A stretch of 64,000 nucleotides of DNA from Microstegium vimineum (lineage: Eukaryota > Streptophyta > Magnoliopsida > Poales > Poaceae): the NCBI GenBank assembly GCA_022036555.1, contig CM039129.1, positions 27,640,553 to 27,704,552 of the forward strand, given 5' to 3'. Positions 55,488 through 64,000 of the stretch are shown piece by piece. Position 1 is the stretch's first letter; each line of letters opens with the position of its first letter. The notes below the pieces were generated by a model. It was given only the letters and a program-made list of their open reading frames with translations. It had not been told where the DNA came from and did not search any database. A program made the translations under genes and the position numbers.

Positions 55488-56249
55488 TTTTTCATTGAAG
55501 TTCGAGGTATCTACTGCCACCAGTTTCAAATAGGTACTATATTTTTTGTCTCTTGTAGTTTTTGCTTTCATTGACATAGCTTCATGATACATAACCATAT
55601 TCTTGCTTGCTTGGTTGCTCAAAGGAGATGGAGCAGCAGATTTTTCCTGACCCTTTTAGTATTTCCTTTGCTTTCTTCTGCCCCTCAAGACGTTCCTCTT
55701 TGCTCATGGTTTCCCCCTTTGTGTCTTGGTTGGATGAAGAAGTATACGCTCCAGATTTAGATATCTTGGTCCTTTTGGTTGTGCTCTCCTCTTGAATGAT
55801 TCTACGCCATTTGAGCATATCCTTGGCCACTTTCCACACATACTCATATATGAAAGACCTAACATTGTTTTCTCCCTTGAACATCTCATGTGCATTTTTC
55901 AGGACCATGTCATCAGATTGCCCACTGTTGCGTGTACTCATAGCGTTAGCATAAGCCCCATTGAACTTTGTGATATCCCTCTTAACATCCCCCAATGTGT
56001 CTTCAATTGTTTGACTGACCTCTTGTGTCCATTCTTTGGCGCGTTGTCGTTGAACTCAGCAGCAATAACTTTCCAATAATACTCAAATTTCCTATCAATG
56101 CCAATTAGAGGATCAGTGGAGTGATGTGTCCATGAACTAAATATCCTTTCAGGAGGTTTGTAAAGTTTCTGGGGGAGGGTTCCATTGAAACTACTAGTGG
56201 CCTAGACTTCAATCTCAGTTGCTGCGAATTGTGCATGCAGGTCATCCAT
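55488..56249 (-). pseudogene. Harbinger Myb-like partner protein, copy 2, internally deleted
   Basis: Same gene as 46388-47612 but with about 460 bases missing: sequence passes directly from the start region (MDDLHAQFAATEIEV) to the second half of the trihelix domain near 56150. The Pro/Gln-rich part and the first DNA-binding helices are gone. The NAM-associated part (GDVKRDITKFNGAYANAM, EMFKGENNVRSFIYEYVWK, MSKEERLEGQKK) is open from 55995 to about 55640, then frameshifts near GSGK. The stop after NFNEK is at about 55488. Confidence 0.7.
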
Positions 56250-57068
56250 TTTTGTAGGCAGATGATGGAGTTCAAGTGTGGCATGTAGACACAGGCGGTG
56301 TGGAGCGACACAGCGAGATGGAAGAGGGCCAACGACTACCTGCAAGCCAACGACTAACTTGTTTCTTTATTGAATTGTCGGATGTACAATGTACTTGTAT
56401 TTTTTATATTGCCTTGTGGGCTGGCCATAGAGCTATGGCTACCTTTTCCTATTTCTTTGCTATAGACCAACCACACAATGTATCAGGTACCTGGTACTGA
56501 TTTTTTAATTCCTTATGGACTGGTTTTTCTGAACATTGTGGTTGCTAAGGATGGCAACGGATTGGTTCAGAGTGGATATCCATGGGTTTCGGATCAAGCG
56601 GGTTTGGGTTAGATTTTTCACTCACGGTTTTTAGGTTTTGTACCCAAAACTTATCGTTTTTGGTTTTTACCCGCGGATACCCAATGGATATCAAAATATA
56701 ACATTTTGAATAAAAACTTATGTATTTTTATTAATAAATTATTTACGTAAACTATTAAATTTGTTCTAAGTTGAGTTATGAACTTGTGCATAGTTTATTG
56801 CCTATTATTTATACATTTGAATATGTAATATATATCATATATAGGTTGCTAAACATTTCTTATTATTTTCTTATTACTATATAGTGGTGGGTTTCGGGTT
56901 TCAGTTAACCATTAGGGTTTCGGATATCCACCGGATTTGGTGTCAGATATGTGTTATCACCCGAACTTGTTTTTGGTGCGGTTTCGGGTTTTGAGTTCGA
57001 GTTTCAGGTTGGGGTCCACGAAGCCTCCACCCGATCCAAACTCGCTCGTTGCCATCCTTAGGTACATA

Positions 57069-57195
57069 CGCATGGTGCATGGCAAGCCATAATAGAGAAC
57101 ATCTATAGTGGTATCCATGGCCCATGGAGCACGACATCATAATCGCCTCTGCCAACATGACTTGCATCGGATCTCCTTGATGTATCGCTGCCTAC
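57069..57195. other. Older flanking DNA between two MITEs
   Basis: Unassigned sequence that continues 43414-43545 once the middle block is removed. A short minus-strand open frame crosses it (to 57167) but shows no recognisable domain. Confidence 0.35.
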
Positions 57196-57203
57196 AATAC
57201 GCC

Positions 57204-57780
57204 CAGTGGTGGAGCCAGAACCAATATGTAGGGGCTAAATTGCCAGTTAAACTATATGTACATAGATCATGGGGAAAATAGTTTTAGTACTACTATGCAA
57301 TTTGAGGCTTAGAACAAATTAAATAGCAAAGATATCAATAGACAACAAATTGTTACTCAACTAGTAACTTCTAGTAGGCATAGCTTATAGATTTTAGAGA
57401 TTGGAGCAGCAAAAAATATACTTAATTATAAGGCCGGCCTCACATGAAAAGGTCTAAATACCAATGTTACTATAAAGACTAGGTTGTAACAAATAAAAAA
57501 AAATACATCCATCGATTGTTTGAAGGTTCAGCAACTTATCTGCAACATTTACCCTTTTTAATTAATGATGATACATGCTCTATGGGACTTTATACAGTTC
57601 GATAAAACTTGGAACATCTTAAATTCAACTCAATGAATTTGCAATCTATTTCGCAAATAAAATTTTGCAATCTCCTCAATCCTTAAGGCTATTGGGTTGT
57701 AGTAAATAGCACGTTGACTCAAAAATTACATAGGCAAGGGGATCATGGCCCACTATGGCCTCCACCTAGCTCCGTCTATG
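57204..57780. mobile_element. hAT-type MITE (577 bases)
   Basis: Flanked by AATACGCC (57196-57203) and ATTACGCC (57781-57788), seven of eight matching. Ends CAGTGGTGGAGCCAGA and, inverted, CATAGACGGAGCTAGG, about 10 of 16 matching; the CAGTGGCGGAGCCAG-type end is common in plant hAT MITEs. No coding capacity. Confidence 0.72.
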
Positions 57781-57927
57781 ATTACGCCTACGGTCATTGA
57801 GCGCATATATCCTTGTTGTCGGTAGGTCTTCAAAGACGCCGTGTGTTTGGCATACACTGGTACCACCTGTCTAAATGTTTTGATGCCAAAACTAGAAATT
57901 TATTGTCCAATAACATGTCTTATATAT

Positions 57928-58175
57928 TGGCTCTCTTTGGTACAACTTATAAGTTGCTCATGGCTAAAAAAAAGTTAAAACCAATAACCAAACAACACAC
58001 TTTTGTTATAGCTTATTTCGGTAACGCTTGTTCTCACATCTCTTATTTGTACTAAAAGAAAAAACTAGGTAATGGTACCTTCTTATTTTTACTATCGCTA
58101 TTACTCTTTTCATACAACTTATTATCTGGAAAGGGAAAGCACTTTCCAGATAAGCTATACCAAATAAGGCTATAA
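57928..58175. mobile_element. Candidate MITE
   Basis: GGCTCTCTTTGGTACAACTTAT at the left and, inverted, AGCCTTATTTGGTATAGCTTAT at the right, about 16 of 22 matching, about 250 bases apart. I cannot find a convincing target duplication. Confidence 0.4.
58123..58152. repeat. Perfect 11-base hairpin
   Basis: TATCTGGAAAG, an eight-base loop, then CTTTCCAGATA. It lies at the inner side of the candidate MITE's right end. Confidence 0.6.
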
Positions 58176-59144
58176 TGATCAATATGTCCAAGAAGGCTCA
58201 CGATATGATTGCTCACCATATCTCTGTTCTGTGTAGCTAGATAGTCATTTAGCGGTTGGCCCCAAGATACTCATTTCATAGGTATCAAATCCTTATGGCA
58301 TCTCTAAGCTTCCTAGTAACAATCGACATACAAATGTTGGAAATGATGCTAACAACAAATCAATTGGTTTTATTTTTCCAAAAACAAATCAATTGGTTTT
58401 CAAACCTATATAGTTACTACTTATCCTCATCAATGGTTCCTACTTGTCCATATCCATGTTTAGCAATTGGTTGCTTAACAAAAACAATAGCAAATGGTTG
58501 CAATTCACAAAAATTATAATAGTTCTAATCTGTTGCACAAGTGAGTGCAAAATAACTTTACATGGAGAGAGTATAGCCAATAGTTATTTTAGACAACAGT
58601 TCTTCAAGATAGCAAGGACATAGTTGTGTTCTTTGTTTGACTGCCCACTCATCGCTAGCCGGCTGTGTGGTGTTGTACCAGTTTCTCTTAGGTTCTGGAC
58701 CTGATTAGAGGTGTTAAGAGTCCATTTGAGATTGGACTGATTCATGTTTTTCAGCTCCACTCTATGTTTTTAGACAAACAATTTCATCTCCACGCGTTAT
58801 GAGAAAAAAGACGAAGTTATGAGAGTACCTAAAGGGATACTTCAGAAACTATAATTTTTTGTGAAGTTACTTCATGGTGGAGTTTGTGGAACAGAATTCA
58901 TAGATTAGTTCAAACACAATACAAGATGAGTCATGAGTATATATAAAAAGGCAACCCACATCACAGGCATGCAAGTTTATGCAAGTTTGTGTTGAAGAAT
59001 CAATAGAGCCAGATACTCTATGCATGCATTGACGTCATGCGGATTTTTTTAGATATAAGACGTTTTAGATTTTCTAGATATATAGTTTTTTACATGTGTA
59101 TAAAAAAAACAAAAACGTCTTATTATAATTTATAATAGACCGAG
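58176..59144. other. Upstream intergenic region of Z-ISO
   Basis: AT-rich, no coding frame. 59040-59140 has imperfect inverted AGATATAAGACGTTTTAGA / AAAACGTCTTAT sequence, possibly a decayed Stowaway-like MITE. Nothing else recognised. Confidence 0.4.
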
Positions 59145-59151
59145 TATAAAT
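59145..59151 (+). promoter_or_regulatory. Candidate TATA box of Z-ISO
   Basis: TATAAAT about 330 bases before the start codon, at the border of AT-rich and GC-rich sequence. The long leader this implies makes the call tentative. Confidence 0.3.
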
Positions 59152-59480
59152 CACGTTAAAAGAAGTTTTTTATGTTTTCTAATAAGCTACATAAAAATTT
59201 AAGAAAAACTGATGCTCAAACAGACGTACTTTCAACAAGTCTCAACTCTGAAGTGACTTTTGGCGCTGACCCGGTGGCCGGCGCACCACGCTCCAACACG
59301 ACGCGCATCGCATCCTCCGCCCACCCTCCCCAAAGATGCCACCATCCTCATCGCCGCCCCATTTCACTTCCCACTACCGCCCTCGCCACCGCCGCTCCAC
59401 TCCACTCCACCACTGCATTTCCACCCGTACACGCACACGCACACGCACACGCTCTCCGCGGTCCGCGGCACGCCATCGCC

Positions 59481-62400
59481 ATGGCCTCCCAGCTCCGCCT
59501 CCACCTTGCGGCAACACCACCTCTCCTCCTTACCCCCCACCGCCGTCCGCACCTCCCGCGGCCGCTCTGCCCCACCCTAAACCCAATCCGAGCGCGGCTG
59601 CCCCCTCTCCCACGCTTACTCCTCTCCCAAGCTCGTCCGGCCCGGGCGGTCGGGGGAGGCGTCGAGCCGAAGGAGGGTGTTGTCGCGGACGGGGAGGGGT
59701 CTGACGGGGAGCCCCTGCTCGTGGGGGAGGATTCGGCTGCGTTCGAGCTCAAGGACCAGAGCGTGGCATCGTGGACTTACTTCGCCGTCATACTAGCCGC
59801 GGTTCTCGTTGCGCTCAACGTGCTGTGGATCGACCCGGCACCGGGGTTGGCACCAAATTCCTCGACGCTGTCGCCTCCGTCTCCGACAGCCACGAGGTGC
59901 GCACTCTTTATTTTACGGGGCTTTCGGATTTCACTAGAAAAATTGAGCGCGCCTACTGGCCAGTCACCGTCCCACGAGATTAGAAAGTAATTTTTGAATT
60001 CGCGGAGCGATATATTTCTATGAAATATGATGTGTGGTCCTGGTTTTCCCTAACTTTTTTTTGCTCGAGCAGCATTTAAGGTCAGAACAACATTATTACA
60101 ACATAAGTTACCTGAGGTATTGCAATTCTGAATGGCAATTTTGTTGCACAATCCTGTATCAAGCGTCTAAGAAATTAAATACTCTTTTTGCTGTTATTGC
60201 TACTGTGCAGTTATGAGGTAGTTAAGTAGTTTCAAATTTGATTGAAAGATAAAATTTGCCAGGTATTCATATTCTTTCCTCTCTTGCTATTCTGGCAATG
60301 TGTAATATTGGTCTATTGGTGTATTTTTCCAATTCTCCATCTAGATTGTTCATTGCTGAGTAAACAATATAGGTCCTTCTGAATACCAATGGTGGTTGTT
60401 TAGCAGCCTGTCAGCAACAGAAAAATACACATTTAGCCATTAAAATAACTAATTTGAAAGAGTAGAGTAATATAAAGTTGTAGTGACTGTAGCACTAAAA
60501 TAGACGAGGTATAGTCACTGCAGTGCATGGTTTTCAAGGCGTCACCTAGGCAAAAAAGGTTCCCTGGAAATCTTGGCGTCCCCGTCACCATGAGCAGAAG
60601 TCAGCAAAAGAGAGGGAGGGTGTACAGAGGAAGAATGGGAGGGGAGCGGGCAAGCAAGGCCAAGAACCTGCAGCTGCTGCCATCTCCCCTGCTCCAGCGC
60701 CGGTGGCTAGCACAGAACTTGGTCTGGTCAGCCACAGCACAGTAAATCTGGAGGGGATGGAAGCAGTACTTGATATGTGGGCGCAGAGCAGCGAGGAAAG
60801 GGAAGAGAAACTTACTCCTTCTGTCATCAGTTATGGACTTATGGTGTCACCGTGGGAGCTATCATTCCCGCTCATCGCAGCAAGCTGCACTGCTGCAGCA
60901 CCACTGCTGTCGTCATCTTTGATTCCGTCTTAGGCTCCCACTCCATCGCCATGGGACTGTGACCGAGGAAACATCAGGGGAAGGATGTGGACATGGAGGG
61001 AAGCAGCAGCTGGCAGTGTGTGGGCAGGGCGAAGGGTGCAGCTGGAGGAGGTTGTGGCAGCGCCGATTCATTTGCTGTTTGGCTAGCTCAGCGCTCTAGT
61101 TGTAGGGAACAAGGACCAATCTCGGGTGTGGGTGAAGTGGGCAGAAACCCAAACCAACCTTCATTGAACAGCATCATATCGCATATTTTGTGGATTGGAC
61201 GGCTATCCTTAATGGAATAACGTTCTACGTGGATATCTTATGAGAGCTGGGAATCCACAAGCTGTAGGTATATAATTTTTGTTTTATGGTTTTAGTCTCC
61301 TCTACCACTGCTACGTGTTTTAAAAAGCTCTAGGTGCTAGGCAGGTGGTTGAGTGTATGCCCTCGCCATATCCATTTGACCATAGATCGCCTTTACCCAT
61401 TGGGTACGACGGTTATTGTTTGGGGTAGGAGGATATGTACATGACTTGGATAAATACGAGCTTTATGGTCCTTGGCATGTTAAATTGTCGCAAGAAAGCA
61501 GAGGAACTAATAAGAGCATTTTTCCTTTTTAAAAAAATACCACATGAGTACTGAAACATGTATACACAGCATCTAACTAGCTGTTCAATTAATATTGGGA
61601 TTTCAACGATCGCTTCTGTAGTTTCGTACCAAATGATGGAACAAACACTGAAACAGCAATGACAAATTTAATCTGAACAAGAAAAATTAGTATCAAGTCT
61701 GGATCTGCAAAATGTTGAGGTACAAATATATATTCAAAATGTTTGGGGACTGATAGACTTGAAGTGCTATTTTTTATTTTGTATTTCTCCATTTGTTTTT
61801 CACCTGTCTTTTGTTTTATCATTACCTTTTGCTTCACTGTTGTCTCAAATGTAGGCAAATTTGATTTACATATTGTTTGGTGTTATATTAATTTGTTTGC
61901 CCTACTTGTTACATTGACAGATTCTATGATAGAAAAGATAAACATTTTAACCATATGCGATTCTCTTGCAGGTCGTTATGTTACTCGTTACCATAATTTT
62001 TGCTGTAGTTCATAGTGGTATGGCAAGCCTACGGGAAACTGGTGAGAAAATAGTAGGGGAGCGTGCTTACCGTGTGCTGTTCGCTGGAATTTCACTGCCT
62101 TTAGCAGTTACTACTATTGTGAGTGCTTTGCGTTCTTGTTTGGTCCTAAAGACAGATAGACCTCAATGATTATTAAATCTTACCATACCTTATACAGTTT
62201 CAATATCTTTTTAGGTATACTTCATAAATCATCGGTATGATGGTATTCAATTATGGCAAGTTCAGGGAATCACTGGCATTCATGAGCTTGTTTGGTTCTC
62301 ATCATTCATTTCGTTCTTCTTTCTGTATCCATCTACTTTCAATCTTTTGGAAGTGGCAGCTGTGGACAAGCCTAAATTACATATGTGGGAAACAGGAATA

Positions 62401-62857
62401 ATGCGTATCACCAGACATCCACAGGTCATTAGTTCTATAAAATATGTAGATGCATTCTCTTTGATTGCATTGCAGTTTTTAATGACAACTTACAGACTTC
62501 TAACCCACAATTATCCTATAGATGGTTGGTCAGGTAATTTGGTGCCTCGCTCATACACTATGGATTGGCAACTCAGTTGCCGTTGCGGCCTCTGTCGGAC
62601 TTATCGGCCACCATCTCTTTGGTGCTTGGAATGGTGACAGGAGGCTGGTGTCACGGTATGGTGAGGCCTTCGAAGTCCTGAAGAAGAGAACAAGTGTTGT
62701 GCCCTTTGCTGCGATCGTTGATGGACGGCAGAAACTGCCCAAAGACTATCACAAGGAGTTCTTTCGGTTACCATATATAGCAATCACAATATTAACCTTG
62801 GGTGCATACTTTGCTCATCCATTGATGCAGGCATCCAGCTACCAACTTCCATGGTAA
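59481..62857 (+). CDS. Z-ISO: 15-cis-zeta-carotene isomerase, chloroplast (Z-ISO), four exons, apparent frameshift in exon 1
   Basis: Isomerises the 15-cis double bond of 9,15,9'-tri-cis-zeta-carotene in plastid carotenoid synthesis, between phytoene desaturase and zeta-carotene desaturase. Exons: 59481-59896, 61972-62118, 62215-62424, 62522-62857; all introns are GT-AG. Residues 1-60 are a basic, Ser/Pro/Leu-rich transit peptide (MASQLRLHLAATPPLLL). The NnrU domain follows with several membrane helices (SWTYFAVILAAVLVALNVLW, VVMLLVTIIFAVVHSGM, FFFLYPSTFNLLE). Heme-ligand residues known from maize are kept: His in AVVHSG and the Cys/His pair in IWCLAHTLW. It ends MQASSYQLPW. The expected length is about 369 residues. 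Exon 1 is 416 bases, one short of a whole number of codons: near 59835, ATCGACCCGG should read with three C before GGC. Start chosen as the only ATG giving a transit peptide. Confidence 0.92.
59897..61971 (+). other. Z-ISO intron 1
   Basis: 2.1-kb intron between GAG|GTGCGC and TTGCAG|GTCGTT. 60520-61230 is richer in GC with several open frames but no domain; the phrases CAAGGCGTCACCTAGGCAAA (60535) and TCTAGGTGCTAGGCAGG (61327) suggest remnants of a transposon of the CGCCTAGGCG type. No gene supported. Confidence 0.7.
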
Positions 62858-63406
62858 TGCTATAAATCTGTGTATATATATGCTCACTTGCTCAGTACTG
62901 AAAGTGAAAACATGACCACGAACATAGAGAAGAGAAATATGTGCTCCCTCGGTATACCTAGATGAACGCCATGATCTTATGTGTACAAATGTACAATTAT
63001 TTATCTTAAGGGAACTTTGTATATGGCATTGGTCAAAACTTTTATCTATGGCCTACCACATAAAAGAAATCATATCATGTTGATGTCACTGTTCATAAAT
63101 TTTTAATCGAATGACAATATTCCAATAGTCTTCGGTGTGGGCCGGGCCGGCCTGTTGGACATCTGTACCGAGTCGGCACATTCATGCAAGGTAGGCCCAC
63201 GCACTGGATCACACGTGGCAATTTCTTGCGAGGGAGGCAGCAGCAAATTAACCAGCTCCACTAGCCTAGCGGGCGCCGATCCGGCGTTTGCGTTGCGTCG
63301 GCACTTGGCGGCCGGGCGCGCAAAAATAGTGCGGTTGGGCCACGCCACTCTCACGGCCGGCAGGGCGCGAGACACGTAGGTAGGTAGTGCTGGATCGGGG
63401 AGCGCG
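62858..63406. other. Z-ISO 3' region and upstream region of the next gene
   Basis: AT-rich 3' untranslated-like sequence to about 63120, then a GC-rich stretch (63130-63400) that probably holds the promoter and leader of the next gene. No clear TATA box seen. Confidence 0.5.
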
Positions 63407-63923
63407 ATGGCCGGCAGGGAGAGGGACCGGGAGCTGCTCCTCCCGGTGGTGGCCGGCGAGCATGTCGCCGGCGACGACGAGGAGCCGACCACTCCCGTCA
63501 TCGCCGGGCCGCCGCCGCCCACGACGTCAGCGCGCGTTCTCCACCTTCACCACCACCCCACCGGCATCGAGGTGATCGATCCGCCTCTGTCGTTCGTAGC
63601 GCTTGCTCCTGTTCGTTTTCCATGGTGCATGCAGCAAAGCATGCGCGTGGTATGAGCATTCGGCAAGGCCAAGGCGAGATGCATATAATCATGCATCATG
63701 AGCTCCGTGAATCTGGAACGTAGGAATTTTGGTGAAACCTGGTTATTGCCAGCCCGTTTTAAATAGGAGAGATTTTTCTTGTGCACACACGCGAATTTCA
63801 GACAGAGGATAGTTGGTTCAAGTGTTGCTGTTTAGTATTTTTGTCATGATGGTACTTATGGTACGTGCAGGCGTTCTCGAGAGTGATACGGAGCTGGGCA
63901 TGGAAGAAGTTTATGTCTGGATG
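63407..63923 (+). CDS. LIKE-COV / DUF502 family membrane protein, first two exons (partial)
   Basis: Exon 1 63407-63571 (55 codons, MAGRERDRELLLPVVAGEH ... HHHPTGIE, donor GTGATC), exon 2 63871-63923 after GTACGTGCAG (AFSRVIRSWAWKKFMSG plus the first two bases of a Cys codon, donor GTGCGC). The SW-x-x-KKFM-S/T-GC motif opens the DUF502 domain of Arabidopsis CONTINUOUS VASCULAR RING (COV1) and LIKE-COV proteins, which are membrane proteins needed for vascular patterning and Golgi/TGN function. Only the N-terminal tail and the first domain residues are in the window; the membrane helices would follow on the right. The acidic Pro-rich tail agrees with the family. Moderately sure of the family, not of the subtype. 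Confidence 0.65.
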
Positions 63924-64000
63924 GTGCGCACCTCGTCCTCTCGTATGAATGAACATTGTAGTTCGCATTTGCACGTCATGCATCCCTGAGCCTGAGACTG
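63924..64000 (+). other. Start of intron 2 of the LIKE-COV-type gene
   Basis: Follows the GTGCGC donor; the gene continues beyond the window. Confidence 0.5.

Larger units (their letters stand above)
52615..56545 (-). mobile_element. PIF/Harbinger transposon copy 2
   Basis: Head-to-tail with copy 1, left TIR GAGCAAGCGCAATGTT, right end AACATTGTGGTTGC just before TAA at 56546; the last two bases of the right TIR seem lost. About 3.9 kb, closely similar to copy 1 throughout but lacking the hAT and about 460 bases of the Myb-like gene (copy 1 positions about 47050-47510). Confidence 0.85.
43546..57068. mobile_element. hAT-like MITE split at its left tip by two Harbinger elements
   Basis: GGTACATA at 43546-43553 recurs at 57061-57068. 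The MITE body is 56546-57060 with termini TAAGGATGGCAACG and, inverted, CGTTGCCATCCTTA. Its left tip TAA is represented at 43554-43556 as CAA. The two Harbinger copies lie between that tip and the rest, each using TAA as target. The eight-base duplication and the GGATGGCAACGG-type end fit a non-autonomous hAT. Its interior (56560-57050) is AT-rich with GGGTTTCGGGTTT-type phrases and no ORF of note. Confidence 0.75.

Noticed and set aside
43546..57069. GGTACATAC as a nine-base Mutator-type target duplication around the whole block
   Set aside because: No long inverted ends lie next to it. The eight-base GGTACATA plus the split MITE tip explains the junctions fully.
60527..61220. A gene inside Z-ISO intron 1
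   Set aside because: Several overlapping open frames in different phases, none with a recognisable domain or splice structure.

Overview
This window is plant nuclear DNA, almost certainly from a grass (Poaceae) with a large, repeat-rich genome. The evidence is the transposon families present (SIRE/Opie-type copia with a TGGTATCAGAGC primer site, En/Spm CACTA, PIF/Harbinger, hAT), the intron-rich genes, and a GC-rich chloroplast transit peptide on the one complete host gene. About 59 kb on the left is a stack of mobile elements. The last 5 kb holds host genes: a 15-cis-zeta-carotene isomerase gene (Z-ISO, 59481-62857) and the first two exons of a DUF502 / LIKE-COV-type gene (63407-63923) running off the right edge.

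Left block (1-43413). A minus-strand Ty3/gypsy element contributes protease and gag remnants (1-2202) and one LTR. A CACTA element (3163-42514, TIR CACTACTACA, target duplication CAT) sits inside that LTR and splits it into 2610-3162 and 42515-43413. The CACTA carries a decayed TNP2 transposase gene, a long CTA/TAC-rich stretch, a second gene ending in a ULP1-type cysteine protease domain, and subterminal arrays built from TTAACCGTGGCGGTTA-like units. A copia element (16237-41933) is inserted in the last coding part of that second gene. The copia has itself been hit three times: a reverse-oriented LTR-like insert in its 5' LTR (about 17036-18977), a second CACTA in pol (22602-30780, duplication GAT), and a solo LTR (34760-36435, duplication CCCAC). 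Removing the inner CACTA on paper keeps the copia reading frame, and removing the copia keeps the frame of the outer CACTA gene, which supports the reconstruction.

Middle block (43414-57069). A small hAT-like MITE (duplication GGTACATA at 43546-43553 and 57061-57068) took two head-to-tail PIF/Harbinger copies at the TAA of its own left tip (43557-52611 and 52615-56545). The first Harbinger copy was then hit by a hAT transposon (47627-52319) 14 bases upstream of its Myb-like gene. Both Harbinger copies encode, on the minus strand, a DDE transposase and a trihelix/Myb-like partner. They share several lesions, and the second copy has an extra internal deletion.

Decay pattern. Three long open frames in the outer CACTA and the copia stay nearly in frame but hold about 30 nonsense codons: 21 TAG, 4 TGA and 5 TAA by my count. 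This is what C-to-T change at CAG (CHG) and CGA (CG) sites of methylated DNA would give. One CAG/TAG pair is seen directly between the two Harbinger copies. The Z-ISO gene has one apparent single-base deletion in exon 1, either a real lesion or a sequence error. Most element boundaries were fixed by terminal repeats and target duplications read from the sequence; family names come from recognised protein motifs and were not checked by database search.
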